Assembly: GCA_934370925.1 (NCBI GenBank)
Contig: CAKRNG010000023.1
Coordinates: forward strand, 1 to 30,548
Source of the DNA: an uncultured Lacticaseibacillus sp.
Lineage (GTDB): Bacteria > Bacillota > Bacilli > Lactobacillales > Lactobacillaceae
Length of the DNA stretch: 30,548 nucleotides
Direction of reading: 5' to 3'
Within the stretch, counting starts at the first letter, position 1. Each line of letters opens with the position of its first letter. A model generated the notes under the pieces. That model was not told where the DNA came from. It worked only from the letters and a program-made list of their open reading frames with translations, and made no database searches. The position numbers and the translations under genes are program-made. This document shows positions 16,305-25,179 of the stretch, in pieces.

Positions 16305-19100
16305 TTGAAAGTCAAAGACACATTGAACCTCGCCAAGACCGACTTTCCAATGCGTGCGGGTCTCCCCACACGCGAACCAGTCTGGCAGAAGGCTTGGGAA
16401 GAAAACAAGGTCTACGAAAAGCGCCAGCAGCTGAATGAAGGTAAGCCAAGCTTCATTCTTCACGATGGCCCTCCATTTGCGAACGGGAACATCCACATGG
16501 GTCACGCCCTGAACAAGGTGACGAAGGATATTATCGTTCGTTACAAGTCCATGGCTGGCTTCTACTCCCCATATGTTCCTGGTTGGGATACACATGGTCT
16601 GCCAATTGAACAGCAACTTGCCAAGAAGGGTGTTCACCGTAAGGAAATGGACATGGTTGATTACCGTGCCCTTTGTCGCGACTTCGCCCTGAAGGAAATC
16701 GACAAGCAGCGGACAGACTTCAAGCGTCTTGGGGTTTCTGGTGACTGGGACCATCCATACATCACCCTGCAGAAGGAATTCGAAGCGGAAGAAATTCGTG
16801 TCTTCGGGAAGATGGCTGAAAAGGGCTACATCTACCATGGTTTGAAGCCAGTTTACTGGTCATGGTCTTCTGAATCCACGCTGGCTGAAGCCGAAATCGA
16901 ATACAAGGACGTGAAGTCACCTTCCATTTACGTTGCCTTCCCCGTGAAGGACGGTAAGGGGATTGTGGACGCAGACGCACGGTTCATCATCTGGACCACC
17001 ACACCTTGGACGATTCCTGCTAACCAGGGGATTGCGGTTAACCCCCGTTTCAACTATGTTCAGGTTGCTGTGAATGGCGAAAAGTTCGTCGTTGCGGAAG
17101 ATATGTTGAACACCGTTGCGGAAGCCCTCGGTTGGAAAGCCCCTGTTGTCGAAAAGACCTTCAAGGGGACCGACATGGACCGGATGGTTGCTAAACACCC
17201 ACTTTACGACCGCGATAGCCTCGTAATCAACGCCGATCACGTGACGCTGGATGCTGGTACTGGTCTCGTGCATACGGCACCTGGTCATGGTGAAGATGAC
17301 TACAAGGCCGGCATGAAGTACGGCCTGCCAGTCGTTTCCGTTCTGGACGAACGCGGTATCATGAACGAAGAAGCCCCTGGTTTCGAAGGTGTCTTCTACG
17401 ACAAGGCCAACAAGATGGTGACGGAAGCACTGACCGAGAAGAACGCGCTGCTCAAGCTCGACTTCTTCACCCACAGTTACCCACATGACTGGCGGACCAA
17501 GAAGCCCGTTGTTTTCCGGGCAACGACCCAGTGGTTTGCATCCGTTGATTCCTTCCGTCAAGAAATCCTGGATCAGATTGAAAAGGTTAACTTCAAGCCA
17601 GGTTGGGGGAAGACCCGTCTTTACAACATGATCCGTGATCGTGGTGACTGGGTCATTTCCCGTCAGCGTGCATGGGGTGTCCCATTGCCAATCTTCTACG
17701 CGGAAGATGGCACGCCAATTCTTGAAAAAGAAACGATTGACCACGTTGCTGATTTGTTCGGTAAGTATGGTTCCAGTTACTGGTTCGAAAAGGACGCTAA
17801 GGACTTGCTTCCAGAAGGTTATACCAACGAACACAGTCCAAATGGTGAATTCACCAAGGAAACGGACATCATGGACGTTTGGTTTGACTCTGGTTCATCC
17901 CACCAGGCAGTTCTGGCGCAGCGTCCAGAATTGACCTTCCCCGCAGACCTTTACCTTGAAGGTTCTGACCAGTACCGTGGCTGGTTCAACAGCTCCCTCA
18001 TCACGAGTGTCGCAACAACCGGTGTGGCACCATATAAGGGCATCCTTTCCCAGGGCTTCACGCTCGACGGTAAGGGCCAGAAGATGAGTAAATCTCTCGG
18101 GAACACCATTGTTCCTGAAACAGTTGAAAAGCAGTTTGGTGCTGAAATCATCCGTCTCTGGGTTGCAACGATTGATGCAAGTTCCGACGTGCGTGTCTCC
18201 ATGGATAACTTCGCCCAGACGAGTGAAGCATACCGGAAGATTCGGAACACGATGCGGTTCATGCTGGCTAACACAAGCGACTTTGACCCCGAGAAGGATA
18301 CAGTTGCTTACGAAGGCCTCGGGAGCGTGGACAAGTACCTGCTTGTTCGCCTGAATGAAGTCATCAAGAGTGCACTGAAGGCTTACGATGAATACGAATT
18401 TGCTGCGGTTGATAAGGCCATCACGACCTTCCTCGTTAGCGATTTGTCCGCATTCTACCTGGACTTTGCCAAGGATGTTGTTTACATCGAAGGCGCGGAT
18501 GACATCAAGCGTCGGCGGATGCAGACGGTGATGTACGCTGCACTTGTTGCGCTCACCAAGTTGCTCGTTCCAATCCTGCCACACACGGCGGAAGAAATCT
18601 GGCCATACTTGCACCAGGAAGAAGAATTCGCATACTTGTCCAACATGCCTGAAGCAGAAACCCTTGATGGTGCTGACGACTTATTGGCTAAGTGGAGCGC
18701 ATTCCTCGGTTTCCGGAGTGAAGTACAGAAGGCCCTGGAAGAAGCACGTAACGCCAAGGTGATTGGGAAGTCACTTGAAGCAGCGGTAACAGTTTACCCA
18801 ACCGCTGAACTGGCAGACCTCCTGAATGGCCTGGATGCGAACGTCATGCAGTTGCTCATCGTTTCTGGTTTGGACGTTCAGCCAGCTGGCACGACAGCAC
18901 CTGCAGATGCCGTAACGTTTGCGGATGGCGCAATTGTCATCGCGCACGCGGAAGGCGAGGTTTGTGACCGTTGCCGGATGACCCGGACGGATGTGGGCAC
19001 TGACGACGCTTTCGCAACGCTTTGTGGTCGTTGTGCCGCAATCGTGCGCGCAAACTTCCCAGAAGCTGTTACGGAAGGTTTCGAAGTAAAGAACAAGTAA
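16305..19100 (+). CDS. ileS: Isoleucyl-tRNA synthetase
   Basis: Class I aminoacyl-tRNA synthetase that charges tRNA-Ile, with an editing domain. It has 931 residues. HIGH-type motif HMGH is at 64-67 and KMSKS at 593-597. The editing (CP1) domain lies at about 190-390 ([26 protein letters not shown]). The C-terminal zinc site has Cys887, Cys890, Cys907 and Cys910. The start is TTG 16305, six nucleotides after AAGGA, giving the family N-terminus [20 protein letters not shown]. It is the bacterial (mupirocin-sensitive, IleS1-like) architecture by size and zinc tail. Terminator follows at 19115. Confidence 0.97.
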   Translation: MKVKDTLNLAKTDFPMRAGLPTREPVWQKAWEENKVYEKRQQLNEGKPSFILHDGPPFANGNIHMGHALNKVTKDIIVRYKSMAGFYSPYVPGWDTHGLPIEQQLAKKGVHRKEMDMVDYRALCRDFALKEIDKQRTDFKRLGVSGDWDHPYITLQKEFEAEEIRVFGKMAEKGYIYHGLKPVYWSWSSESTLAEAEIEYKDVKSPSIYVAFPVKDGKGIVDADARFIIWTTTPWTIPANQGIAVNPRFNYVQVAVNGEKFVVAEDMLNTVAEALGWKAPVVEKTFKGTDMDRMVAKHPLYDRDSLVINADHVTLDAGTGLVHTAPGHGEDDYKAGMKYGLPVVSVLDERGIMNEEAPGFEGVFYDKANKMVTEALTEKNALLKLDFFTHSYPHDWRTKKPVVFRATTQWFASVDSFRQEILDQIEKVNFKPGWGKTRLYNMIRDRGDWVISRQRAWGVPLPIFYAEDGTPILEKETIDHVADLFGKYGSSYWFEKDAKDLLPEGYTNEHSPNGEFTKETDIMDVWFDSGSSHQAVLAQRPELTFPADLYLEGSDQYRGWFNSSLITSVATTGVAPYKGILSQGFTLDGKGQKMSKSLGNTIVPETVEKQFGAEIIRLWVATIDASSDVRVSMDNFAQTSEAYRKIRNTMRFMLANTSDFDPEKDTVAYEGLGSVDKYLLVRLNEVIKSALKAYDEYEFAAVDKAITTFLVSDLSAFYLDFAKDVVYIEGADDIKRRRMQTVMYAALVALTKLLVPILPHTAEEIWPYLHQEEEFAYLSNMPEAETLDGADDLLAKWSAFLGFRSEVQKALEEARNAKVIGKSLEAAVTVYPTAELADLLNGLDANVMQLLIVSGLDVQPAGTTAPADAVTFADGAIVIAHAEGEVCDRCRMTRTDVGTDDAFATLCGRCAAIVRANFPEAVTEGFEVKNK

Positions 19101-19114
19101 TCATGAGTTTAAAG

Positions 19115-19152
19115 AAAAGGTTCCGCCACGATGAAGTGGTGGAACCTTTTTT
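19115..19152 (+). terminator. Rho-independent terminator of ileS
   Basis: A 14-bp stem pairs AAAGGTTCCGCCAC with GTGGTGGAACCTTT (one G-T wobble) around a short loop, and a T-run ends at 19152. Confidence 0.95.
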
Positions 19153-19160
19153 GCTGGTGA

Positions 19161-19219
19161 GAGGCTGCGCCAGAAGACTGGATGTAATGTTCGTGTGCTC
19201 TGGATTTATGGCGCACCCA
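19161..19219 (-). repeat. Collapsed copy of the MITE-like element (ends only)
   Basis: Read on the minus strand, about 40 nt match the left end of the element at 1148-1187 (TGGGTGCGCCATAA..., ACATTACATCC). These are joined directly to its right end (GTCTTCTGGCGCAGCCTC, as at 169-186). The central ~225 nt, including both large hairpins, are missing. It lies between two convergent terminators. It confirms the element's borders independently. Confidence 0.8.
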
Positions 19220-19232
19220 TGAATCAGTCGCG

Positions 19233-19271
19233 TAAAAAAAGGCATCCCCAGTCGTCTGAGGATGTCTTTTT
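19233..19271 (-). terminator. Rho-independent terminator of the xpaC-telA operon
   Basis: On the minus strand a stem of AGACATCC with GGATGCCT closes a loop of about ten nucleotides and is followed by seven T. It starts just past the telA stop at 19280. Confidence 0.85.
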
Positions 19272-19279
19272 GAAAAAGC

Positions 19280-20485
19280 TTAGAAAGTTTCCTTCCGGGG
19301 ACGTTCGGCCATGTTGCCGGACGTGTATTCGAGCAAGTGGTTCTTCAAATCGTCTTCCATGTGGGCCAGTTCCTTTTCGGCAGCCTGGCGCTTGCTTCGG
19401 CCGTCTTGCTGAATCTGGAGGGTTTCCTTCAGGGTATCGATGAGGTCACTCTGCGTTTGCGTCAAGGTTTCGATGTCGACCACACCCCGTTCGTTTTCCT
19501 TTGCGGTTTCGATGCTGGAAATCTTCAGCATCTGACTGTTCTTCTTGAGCAAGTCGTTGGTGGTTTCGGAGACTTCGCGCTGTGCCGTGACCGCTTCTTT
19601 CTGGCGGAGAAGGGTGAGGGCAATGGCGACCTGGTTCTTCCAGAGCGGAATGGCCGTGTTGATACTTGCCTGAATCTTCTCGGCCAGTGCCTGGTTCGTA
19701 TTCTGAATCAGCCGAATCTGGGGCGCCTGCTGGAGGGTAATCTGACGGGCGAGTTCGAGGTCGTACGTGCGCTTTTCAAGGCGGGTGACGAACTGCTGCA
19801 AGTCATTAACCGTCTGTACGTCCATCTGGTCACCGGAAGCTTCAGCCTTCGCTTGCGCTTCTGGAATCGTGGTGCCGTTCAACTCATCCTGTTTCAACTT
19901 GGCGGCAGCAATGTAGATGTTGAGCGCCTCGAAGTAGGATTTGTTCTGGGCGTACAGTTCCTCGAGTAGCTTGTTGTCCGTCAGCAACCCGTTCTTTTCC
20001 TTATCGAGGTGGACCGCAATCGTATCAATCTGGGCGCCGATTTTCTGGTACTTGGCGGTGATTTCGAAGATACTACGCTTGACCTTGCCGAAGACGCGGC
20101 TGAAGATGTTGCCATTTTCGGGTCGCAGTTCATCCGGGTCCGTTTCGTTCAGGCGGGTCATGAGGCTGGTGAGGGCATCCCCAATTGCCCCGGTGTCAGA
20201 ACTTGACACCTTGTTCAGCATGTTTTGGGAAAAGGCGGAGAGCTTTTGCTGGGCGCCGGCACCATAACTTAAGACCGCCGTTTGGTCAGTGGGGTCAATC
20301 TTATTTGCGAGTTCCTTTGCCGCTTGTTGATCTGCCTCAGATAGCTTGGCGGTCGCGTCAGCAGTCGTTGCTGCTGGTTGTGTCTCCTTAACGGTCGGGG
20401 CGGATAGGGAACCAAATGGATCACCAAGCAAATCAGCGGTTAAGTCTGTCTGTGCATCCTTTAGCGTTTCGTTTTCGTTGCTCAT
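19280..20485 (-). CDS. telA: TelA/KlaA family protein (toxic anion resistance)
   Basis: A cytoplasmic, mostly helical 401-residue protein of the TelA family (PF05816). This family is annotated as tellurite or toxic anion resistance, though its cellular role is poorly defined. Family features: a disordered acidic N-terminus with DPFGSL, then long helices with [44 protein letters not shown] and [18 protein letters not shown]. Its start overlaps the end of xpaC by 4 nt (ATGA), so the pair is co-translated. Whether it has anything to do with tellurite here cannot be seen. Confidence 0.9.
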   Translation of the reverse strand: MSNENETLKDAQTDLTADLLGDPFGSLSAPTVKETQPAATTADATAKLSEADQQAAKELANKIDPTDQTAVLSYGAGAQQKLSAFSQNMLNKVSSSDTGAIGDALTSLMTRLNETDPDELRPENGNIFSRVFGKVKRSIFEITAKYQKIGAQIDTIAVHLDKEKNGLLTDNKLLEELYAQNKSYFEALNIYIAAAKLKQDELNGTTIPEAQAKAEASGDQMDVQTVNDLQQFVTRLEKRTYDLELARQITLQQAPQIRLIQNTNQALAEKIQASINTAIPLWKNQVAIALTLLRQKEAVTAQREVSETTNDLLKKNSQMLKISSIETAKENERGVVDIETLTQTQSDLIDTLKETLQIQQDGRSKRQAAEKELAHMEDDLKNHLLEYTSGNMAERPRKETF

Positions 20486-21411
20486 TTCGTTTCTTCCTTT
20501 TCTTCTGCGTAATCAGCCGCCGTGAAACCCGTGTTGTGTTGGCGTTCAAGCTGTTTGTTTGCCAACGTAACGGCTGTGTCGAGGTCCTCGATGTCATCAC
20601 GGACAAAGGTGGTGTATTCATCACGAATGGTTGCGGACAACTTACTTAAGGCATCCTTCGCCTGGTTTAGGACCAGGTAAGTATCTGCCGTTTTCACCTC
20701 GTGCCGCGTAATAATCGTGTACTTGTGGGTGAGGTCTGCCAGGTTGGGAAGCTGCTCATAGAGGAAAGGTGCCGCTTCAGTCATGCGCTTAGGTTCGTTC
20801 ACAATGGCCTTGAAGTAGGCGTGAATGACGTTCAACGTGTCGTGTTCGTTCAGAATATCTTGTAGTTCAACGGTATCCCGGACGGTTGTTTCAAGCTGGT
20901 GGATGTGCTTGCTGGCAGCGGCCATGGTGTCACGGAAGACGTTGACTTCGCTCTCACTGAGCCCCGCTTCTTCGTAGTGTTCAGCAAGCGACTTACTCAT
21001 GGGCCGGTCAATGGGGTTCTCAGGCTTAGGTCGCTTCAGTTCACGTTCCTGCCAGAGATAATTAAGTAACCCTGCGAAGGCGGCAATTACTGGGACGAGC
21101 AACCCAACTGGCCAGTATGTGTGACCAATGTTTTCGAGGGTTGCAACACCGATGATAAAGCCAACGAAACTAATGCCGACCACATGACTTTCCCGAATGC
21201 GTTCGTCCTTGTCAGGGAGCGGTTGCTTGAGCAGGTTAACATCGACAACAAAGCGGATGAGCGCAAATAGCAACCCGACCAGTTCACCGAGGATAAAGAC
21301 ATCCGTGCCGGCGACAGTGAAGATGAATCCCAAGAACCCCCACATGATGATGCGTCCCCACCGAACGGAACGGGGCTTTGGGGGACGGTTACGTTTATTT
21401 TTTTTACTCAT
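20482..21411 (-). CDS. xpaC: XpaC-like membrane protein
   Basis: This 309-residue protein belongs to the XpaC family (5-bromo-4-chloroindolyl phosphate hydrolysis protein), usually the partner of TelA. A basic N-terminus ([14 protein letters not shown]) leads into four hydrophobic segments at about 21-36, 40-58, 77-92 and 100-120. A cytoplasmic helical domain follows ([19 protein letters not shown], then [21 protein letters not shown]). The ATG has AGAGGAG about 9 nt upstream on the minus strand. Role inferred from the family only: an envelope-associated partner of TelA. Confidence 0.85.
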   Translation of the reverse strand: MSKKNKRNRPPKPRSVRWGRIIMWGFLGFIFTVAGTDVFILGELVGLLFALIRFVVDVNLLKQPLPDKDERIRESHVVGISFVGFIIGVATLENIGHTYWPVGLLVPVIAAFAGLLNYLWQERELKRPKPENPIDRPMSKSLAEHYEEAGLSESEVNVFRDTMAAASKHIHQLETTVRDTVELQDILNEHDTLNVIHAYFKAIVNEPKRMTEAAPFLYEQLPNLADLTHKYTIITRHEVKTADTYLVLNQAKDALSKLSATIRDEYTTFVRDDIEDLDTAVTLANKQLERQHNTGFTAADYAEEKEETK

Positions 21412-21569
21412 AATATGTCACTCCTCTAGGGGCACTTACATGTCCTAATATCTGTAATCAGTTTAGCATACAGGGCGGGGTTGAATATCGGCCGTTAGTC
21501 TGAATTTCGTATCGGGCTGGGGATTGGGGCGGAAAGATTGATTTTTCACCATGTTCGTGTGCGTGACTT

Positions 21570-21597
21570 TTGCAAAAAAGGACCGAACGTGTATTAT
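21570..21597 (+). promoter_or_regulatory. Promoter of the small-protein/mtnN operon
   Basis: TTGCAA (21570-21575), a 16-nt spacer and TATTAT (21592-21597) lie about 40 nt before the first start codon. The rest of the divergent spacer 21412-21637 holds no gene I can support. Confidence 0.65.
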
Positions 21598-21637
21598 TGA
21601 TAAAAGATTAACTGATAAAAAGTAACGGGGTGACGAC

Positions 21638-21895
21638 TTGAAAGAACCGACAACGCGAAAAGAAGTTCGGGAGCAGCAGGAACGTGCGGCACAAGAAGCG
21701 GGCGAAAGGGATAAGAAACGCGTTGCGGTTGAACGCGAGTACGCGCGTGAGCAGACGAAGCACCCCGAAAAGGCGCAGCGATTCGATGAGGTTCAGTACC
21801 GGAAAGTGAGCGGACTGAAGCAAAAATTAAATTGGGCAATTGGGATTGAGGTTGTTTTACTCATAATTGTCGCGCTGGTGCTGTTTTTCCTATAA
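21638..21895 (+). CDS. Small tail-anchored membrane protein, function unknown
   Basis: This 85-residue protein is very highly charged over its first 62 residues, with Glu/Lys/Arg-rich stretches likely to form a long helix. It ends in a single hydrophobic helix at about 66-85 that reaches the C-terminus, so it is probably a tail-anchored cytoplasmic protein. Start: TTG 21638, eight nucleotides after GGGG. I do not recognise a named family. It has its own promoter and lies 52 nt upstream of mtnN, with no terminator between, so the two are probably co-transcribed. Confidence 0.75.
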   Translation: MKEPTTRKEVREQQERAAQEAGERDKKRVAVEREYAREQTKHPEKAQRFDEVQYRKVSGLKQKLNWAIGIEVVLLIIVALVLFFL

Positions 21896-21947
21896 AATGT
21901 AGAAAACGGTGGGCCAAGCTCGCCGACAGACGAAAGGGTGTAACGAA

Positions 21948-22637
21948 ATGATGATTGGTGTCGTTTGTGCAATGGAAGAAGAAATTCGTGAACTTCTTGA
22001 AGTCCTCGAAGAACGTGAAGAGGATGTCATTGCGGGTCAACCATACTATCACGGTAAGATTGCGGGGCAACAGGTTGCGCTAGTTCAGTGTGGCATTGGG
22101 AAAGTCCAGGCGGGGATGAATACCGCAATTCTTCTGGAACGTTACCGACCAGATGTCGTGATTAACACGGGGAGTGCTGGTGGTATTGGTGAAGGCCTCA
22201 AGGTGGGAGATGTGGTTATCAGCTCTGGCGTGGCATACCATGACGTCAACTCAACCGCATTTGGCTACCTACCAGGCCAACTTCCTGACCAGCCCCAGAT
22301 TTTCGAAGCCGACAAAACCTACGTGGACAAGATTCAGGCTGCTGCGGCGGCAACCGATCTCACCACACACGTTGGCCTCATTGTGACCGGGGACCAGTTC
22401 ATTAGCAGTACCCCCGCAATTGAAAAAATTAAAAGCATTTACCCGAACGCACTCGCGAGTGAGATGGAAGGCGGCGCAATTGGCCAGGTTGCAAACCAGT
22501 TCAAGATTCCGTTCGTTGTCATTCGTGCGATGAGTGACGTTGGGGATGAAAATGCGAGCGTCTCCTTTGATGAATTCATCGTGGACGCAGGAAAGCGCAG
22601 TGCTGCCATGTTGATGGCGTTCTTGCGTGCCCTCTAA
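21948..22637 (+). CDS. mtnN: 5'-methylthioadenosine/S-adenosylhomocysteine nucleosidase
   Basis: Hydrolyses methylthioadenosine and S-adenosylhomocysteine to adenine and the thio-ribose. It thus recycles SAM by-products and feeds the LuxS pathway. The protein has 229 residues. Family motifs: IGVVCAMEEEIREL at the N-terminus with the catalytic Glu, NTGSAGGIGEGLKVGDVVIS, ALASEMEGGAIGQVA for ribose binding, and RAMSDVGDE with the catalytic Asp. I chose ATG 21948, nine nucleotides after GAAAGGG; an in-frame extension from 21909 has no clear ribosome site. Confidence 0.95.
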   Translation: MMIGVVCAMEEEIRELLEVLEEREEDVIAGQPYYHGKIAGQQVALVQCGIGKVQAGMNTAILLERYRPDVVINTGSAGGIGEGLKVGDVVISSGVAYHDVNSTAFGYLPGQLPDQPQIFEADKTYVDKIQAAAAATDLTTHVGLIVTGDQFISSTPAIEKIKSIYPNALASEMEGGAIGQVANQFKIPFVVIRAMSDVGDENASVSFDEFIVDAGKRSAAMLMAFLRAL

Positions 22638-22648
22638 TAAGTGACTAA

Positions 22649-22680
22649 CAAAACCGCCGCCGTTTGGGGACGGTTTTTGT
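22649..22680 (+). terminator. Terminator-like hairpin between mtnN and iscS
   Basis: ACAAAACCG on the left pairs with CGGTTTTTGT on the right (inner CC/GG pairs extend it), and the right arm is T-rich. It ends 26 nt before the iscS start, leaving no room for a promoter between. It may be a partial terminator that lowers iscS expression relative to mtnN. Confidence 0.65.
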
Positions 22681-22706
22681 GTTTAAAAGAAAGGAAGCTT
22701 GTAATT

Positions 22707-23873
22707 TTGGCGCATATTTATTTAGATAACGCGGCAACCACCCCGATGCATCCGGATGTGATTGCTGCCATGATGGCACAAATGCAGGATGATTTCGGGA
22801 ATGCCAGTTCGACGCATTATTTCGGACGCACCGCACATGCCGCCTTGGATAAGGCACGGATGCAGATTGCACATGCGCTCCACACGAAGGCGGACCACAT
22901 TGTGTTTACGGGTGGGGCAACGGAGAGTAATAACACCGCCATTATGCAGGTCGCTGCGGCAAACCGCGCGTACGGCACCCATATTATCACGACGGCAGTG
23001 GAGCACTTGTCTGTCCTTGAACCCATGCGCGCATTGGCGAAGCAGGGATTTCAGGTCACTTACCTTCCCGTTAACGCGCAAGGGGAGATTAACCTTGCCG
23101 ATTTTGATGCCGCACTGGACGACGAAACAATTTTGGTTTCTGTGATGTACGGTAACAATGAGGTCGGCAGTCAGATGCCAATTGCCGAAATTGGTGAGCG
23201 ACTGCGGAATCACCCGGCACTTTTTCACGTTGATGCCACGCAGGCGTTTGGCTTGATTGACATTAATCCTGAAGCCTTAAACATTGACTTGTTGTCTGCT
23301 TCGGCGCACAAGCTGAACGGGCCAAAGGGTGTGGGGCTTATGTATCGGAGCGATAACGTGCATATTCAGCCGTTTCTTCGTGGTGGGGAGCAGGAAAGCA
23401 AGCGCCGTGCCGGAACGGAAAATCTTCCGGGCATTGTTGGTTTCGGCACGGCGACAGCATTACTTGATGAAGCAACGAAAGATGCACATCAGCGGGCATT
23501 TGCGGCCTTTTCCGCTAAAATCACGGATGCATTGCGTGATGCCGGAATTGAATACCACATCAACGGTGATTTAACGCGACCACGTCTCCAGCACGTTCTC
23601 AATTTGTGGCTGCCAGGCGCGTCCACGTACGCGATGCAAACGAACCTCGACCTCGCTGGCTTTGCGGTGTCGGGTGGTTCTGCATGTACTGCGGGTAGCC
23701 TGGAGCCATCACACGTGTTGACGGCGATGTACGGGGCGGATTCGCCACGATTGAGCGAATCCATTCGCATCTCATACGGTGCGGCAACAACGATGGCAGA
23801 GGTGGAAGCATTCGCAGCTGCACTCATCAAGGTCGTCCAGCGCTTGCATGATCGGGCGGCGCGGCGTGTTTAG
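22707..23873 (+). CDS. iscS: Cysteine desulfurase, IscS/NifS family
   Basis: PLP-dependent enzyme that takes sulfur from cysteine as a persulfide for tRNA thiolation or cofactor assembly. The protein has 388 residues. The PLP lysine is Lys202 in SASAHKLNGPKGVG, and catalytic Cys327 lies in SGGSACTAGSLEPSHVL. N-terminal IYLDNAATTPMHP and the RAGTENLPGIVGF segment are typical. The start is TTG 22707, with AAAGGAAG 9 nt upstream; an in-frame ATG extension from 22641 would run through the terminator hairpin. In lactobacilli a thiI gene often follows. None is present here; a GNAT remnant and DUF1831 come next. Confidence 0.93.
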   Translation: MAHIYLDNAATTPMHPDVIAAMMAQMQDDFGNASSTHYFGRTAHAALDKARMQIAHALHTKADHIVFTGGATESNNTAIMQVAAANRAYGTHIITTAVEHLSVLEPMRALAKQGFQVTYLPVNAQGEINLADFDAALDDETILVSVMYGNNEVGSQMPIAEIGERLRNHPALFHVDATQAFGLIDINPEALNIDLLSASAHKLNGPKGVGLMYRSDNVHIQPFLRGGEQESKRRAGTENLPGIVGFGTATALLDEATKDAHQRAFAAFSAKITDALRDAGIEYHINGDLTRPRLQHVLNLWLPGASTYAMQTNLDLAGFAVSGGSACTAGSLEPSHVLTAMYGADSPRLSESIRISYGAATTMAEVEAFAAALIKVVQRLHDRAARRV

Positions 23874-23895
23874 GAAAAGCTTAGTACGACGCAAC

Positions 23896-23920
23896 CACCT
23901 GCCCCAAGAACGGGCAGGTG
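23896..23920 (+). terminator. Hairpin after iscS
   Basis: A perfect 9-bp stem (CACCTGCCC with GGGCAGGTG) around CAAGAAC, 22 nt past the iscS stop. No T-run follows, so it is a weak terminator candidate or an RNA 3'-end stabiliser. Confidence 0.45.
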
Positions 23921-23932
23921 CCGGGAACTGAG

Positions 23933-23974
23933 CACGTTCGGTCATTAGCGCGAAACTGCTAGCGATAAGCGTCG
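23933..23974 (+). repeat. 42-nt hairpin repeat, left copy
   Basis: It matches 24569-24610 at 37 of 42 positions. It begins CACGTTCGGTCATTAGCG and ends AAGCGTCG. In this copy the internal palindrome is degraded on its right arm. It lies just upstream of the GNAT pseudogene. Confidence 0.85.
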
Positions 23975-24001
23975 CACGTCAAGGGAGCGGTGGTGAAAGT
24001 G

Positions 24002-24523
24002 ATGAAACAAACATTCACAATTATGGCTGCGACTCAGGATTCAGATTAGGTAGCGGTGCAACAACTTTATTACGAAACATGGCAGGCGACCTATCGTGGA
24101 CAGGTGCCCGATGCGTTTTTGGCAAGTTTAACGCCGGAAACGTGGCATCCTGAACGGCGGTGGCAAAACACGCTTTTGGCTGTGAATGCTGAAAATGAAG
24201 TTGTTGGCATTTGCAGTTTTGGGCCAAGTCGCAATGAGCGCTATTCAAAAAACGGCGAAATTTACTCTGTTTATGTACACCCATCGAATCAGGGGATGGG
24301 CATTGGTAAAAAGTTAATGGCAGCGGCGATGGCACGATTAAACGGCACATATTCACGGGTCTTCTTAATGGTTCTTGCAACGAATGATCCGGCAATTGCG
24401 TTTTATCATCATCTAGGCTTTCAAGAAACAGACGGGGAGTACGTGGACGAAACCGGATATGGAAAATTGATTGAAAGAATGATGGTTGTGGATGAGGCCA
24501 GTTCGATGAGGCAAACGCATTAG
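24002..24523 (+). pseudogene. GNAT family N-acetyltransferase interrupted by an in-frame amber stop
   Basis: From ATG 24002 the frame reads MKQTFTIMAATQDSD, then TAG (24047-24049), then continues in the same frame as VAVQQLYYETWQATYRG to 24523. Across the stop this is a normal GNAT N-terminus: a beta-1 strand with an A-T-x-D turn, then an alpha-1 helix. The acetyl-CoA motif VYVHPSNQGMGIGKKLM and the C-terminal FYHHLGFQETDGEYV are intact. A GTG at 24056 could restart translation, but that product (155 aa) would lack strand beta-1. It is most simply a recent nonsense pseudogene. A sequencing error or amber suppression is possible. Substrate unknown. Confidence 0.75.
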
Positions 24524-24568
24524 GAATAATGACGTTACCTTGGTGTAGAACCGTTCTGAGGCTGATGT

Positions 24569-24610
24569 CACGTTCGGTCATTAGCGCGAAGCCGCTAATG
24601 ACAAGCGTCG
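24569..24610 (+). repeat. 42-nt hairpin repeat, right copy
   Basis: Second copy of the unit at 23933-23974. Here the palindrome is perfect: GTCATTAGCG (24577-24586 region) pairs with CGCTAATGAC around CGAAGC. The pair of repeats brackets the GNAT gene in direct orientation. Confidence 0.85.
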
Positions 24611-24675
24611 AACTTCGAACTTTTTCCCACAACCGCTGCTAAATCCGCTAACATGGTGGCGGCGCTTTCGTGGGC

Positions 24676-24684
24676 GTGATAAAA
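24676..24684 (+). promoter_or_regulatory. Extended -10 promoter of the DUF1831 gene
   Basis: TGATAAAAT fits an extended -10 (TG-N-TAAAAT) 36 nt before the start codon. No good -35 is visible. Confidence 0.45.
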
Positions 24685-24720
24685 TCAATGTATGAAATTT
24701 CACGAATGGAGTGGGACAAA

Positions 24721-25062
24721 ATGGCACTGACAGAAACAGTAAAAGTAGCAGGCGATACGCAAACCTACAAGTTGAGTCCGAACATCAAGCGGTACACCCT
24801 CATGGACACGGGTTTCGTGAAGACGAAGAACGGTGGCTTCCAGCTTGAACGCGCGTTGGACCCCAACAGCCCATACACGAGCGCAAACAAACTGCGCATT
24901 ATTGTGTCGAAGGACCTCGACAAGTTCTCCATGAGCGTCACCACCGCAAACGGATTGCGCGCCGTTGATATTTTTAAGACGGACAAGACTGCGGGTAACG
25001 TTGAACAGTACCACTATGTACTTGATAACTTGATTGAACGTCAGGTAATCGAACAGGCTTAA
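24721..25062 (+). CDS. DUF1831 family protein
   Basis: A 113-residue cytoplasmic protein whose length and sequence pattern agree with DUF1831 (PF08866): MALTETVKVAGDTQTYKLSP, NGGFQLERALDPNSPY, MSVTTANGLRAVDIFK and a C-terminal LDNLIERQV. This family is found in lactobacilli next to cysteine desulfurase genes. The desulfurase lies just upstream here, with the GNAT remnant between. The biochemical role is not established. I chose ATG 24721, after GGAGTGGGA, over an in-frame start at 24670. A clean terminator follows. Confidence 0.85.
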   Translation: MALTETVKVAGDTQTYKLSPNIKRYTLMDTGFVKTKNGGFQLERALDPNSPYTSANKLRIIVSKDLDKFSMSVTTANGLRAVDIFKTDKTAGNVEQYHYVLDNLIERQVIEQA

Positions 25063-25107
25063 AGATAACCAGGGATGACACCTGGGGACGACGCGATTCG
25101 CCCGGAC

Positions 25108-25138
25108 AACGGCGACCGTGGTTTTGGTCGCCGTTTTT
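25108..25138 (+). terminator. Rho-independent terminator after DUF1831
   Basis: Perfect 10-bp stem AACGGCGACC / GGTCGCCGTT (25108-25117 with 25126-25135) and five T. Confidence 0.95.
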
Positions 25139-25179
25139 GATTTGTAACGCATCAACCGACACCGTAAAGGAGTGCAGAT

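Noticed and set aside
16917..17834. Long minus-strand ORF (305 aa) inside ileS
   Set aside because: Antisense shadow of a strongly conserved gene; no start context, and the composition follows the codons of the sense strand.
17895..18614. Minus-strand ORF (239 aa) inside ileS
   Set aside because: Antisense shadow of conserved coding sequence with no independent signal.
24021..24632. Minus-strand ORF (203 aa) across the GNAT region
   Set aside because: The GNAT domain motifs are clearly on the plus strand; this frame covers the hairpin repeat and is proline/serine-rich noise.
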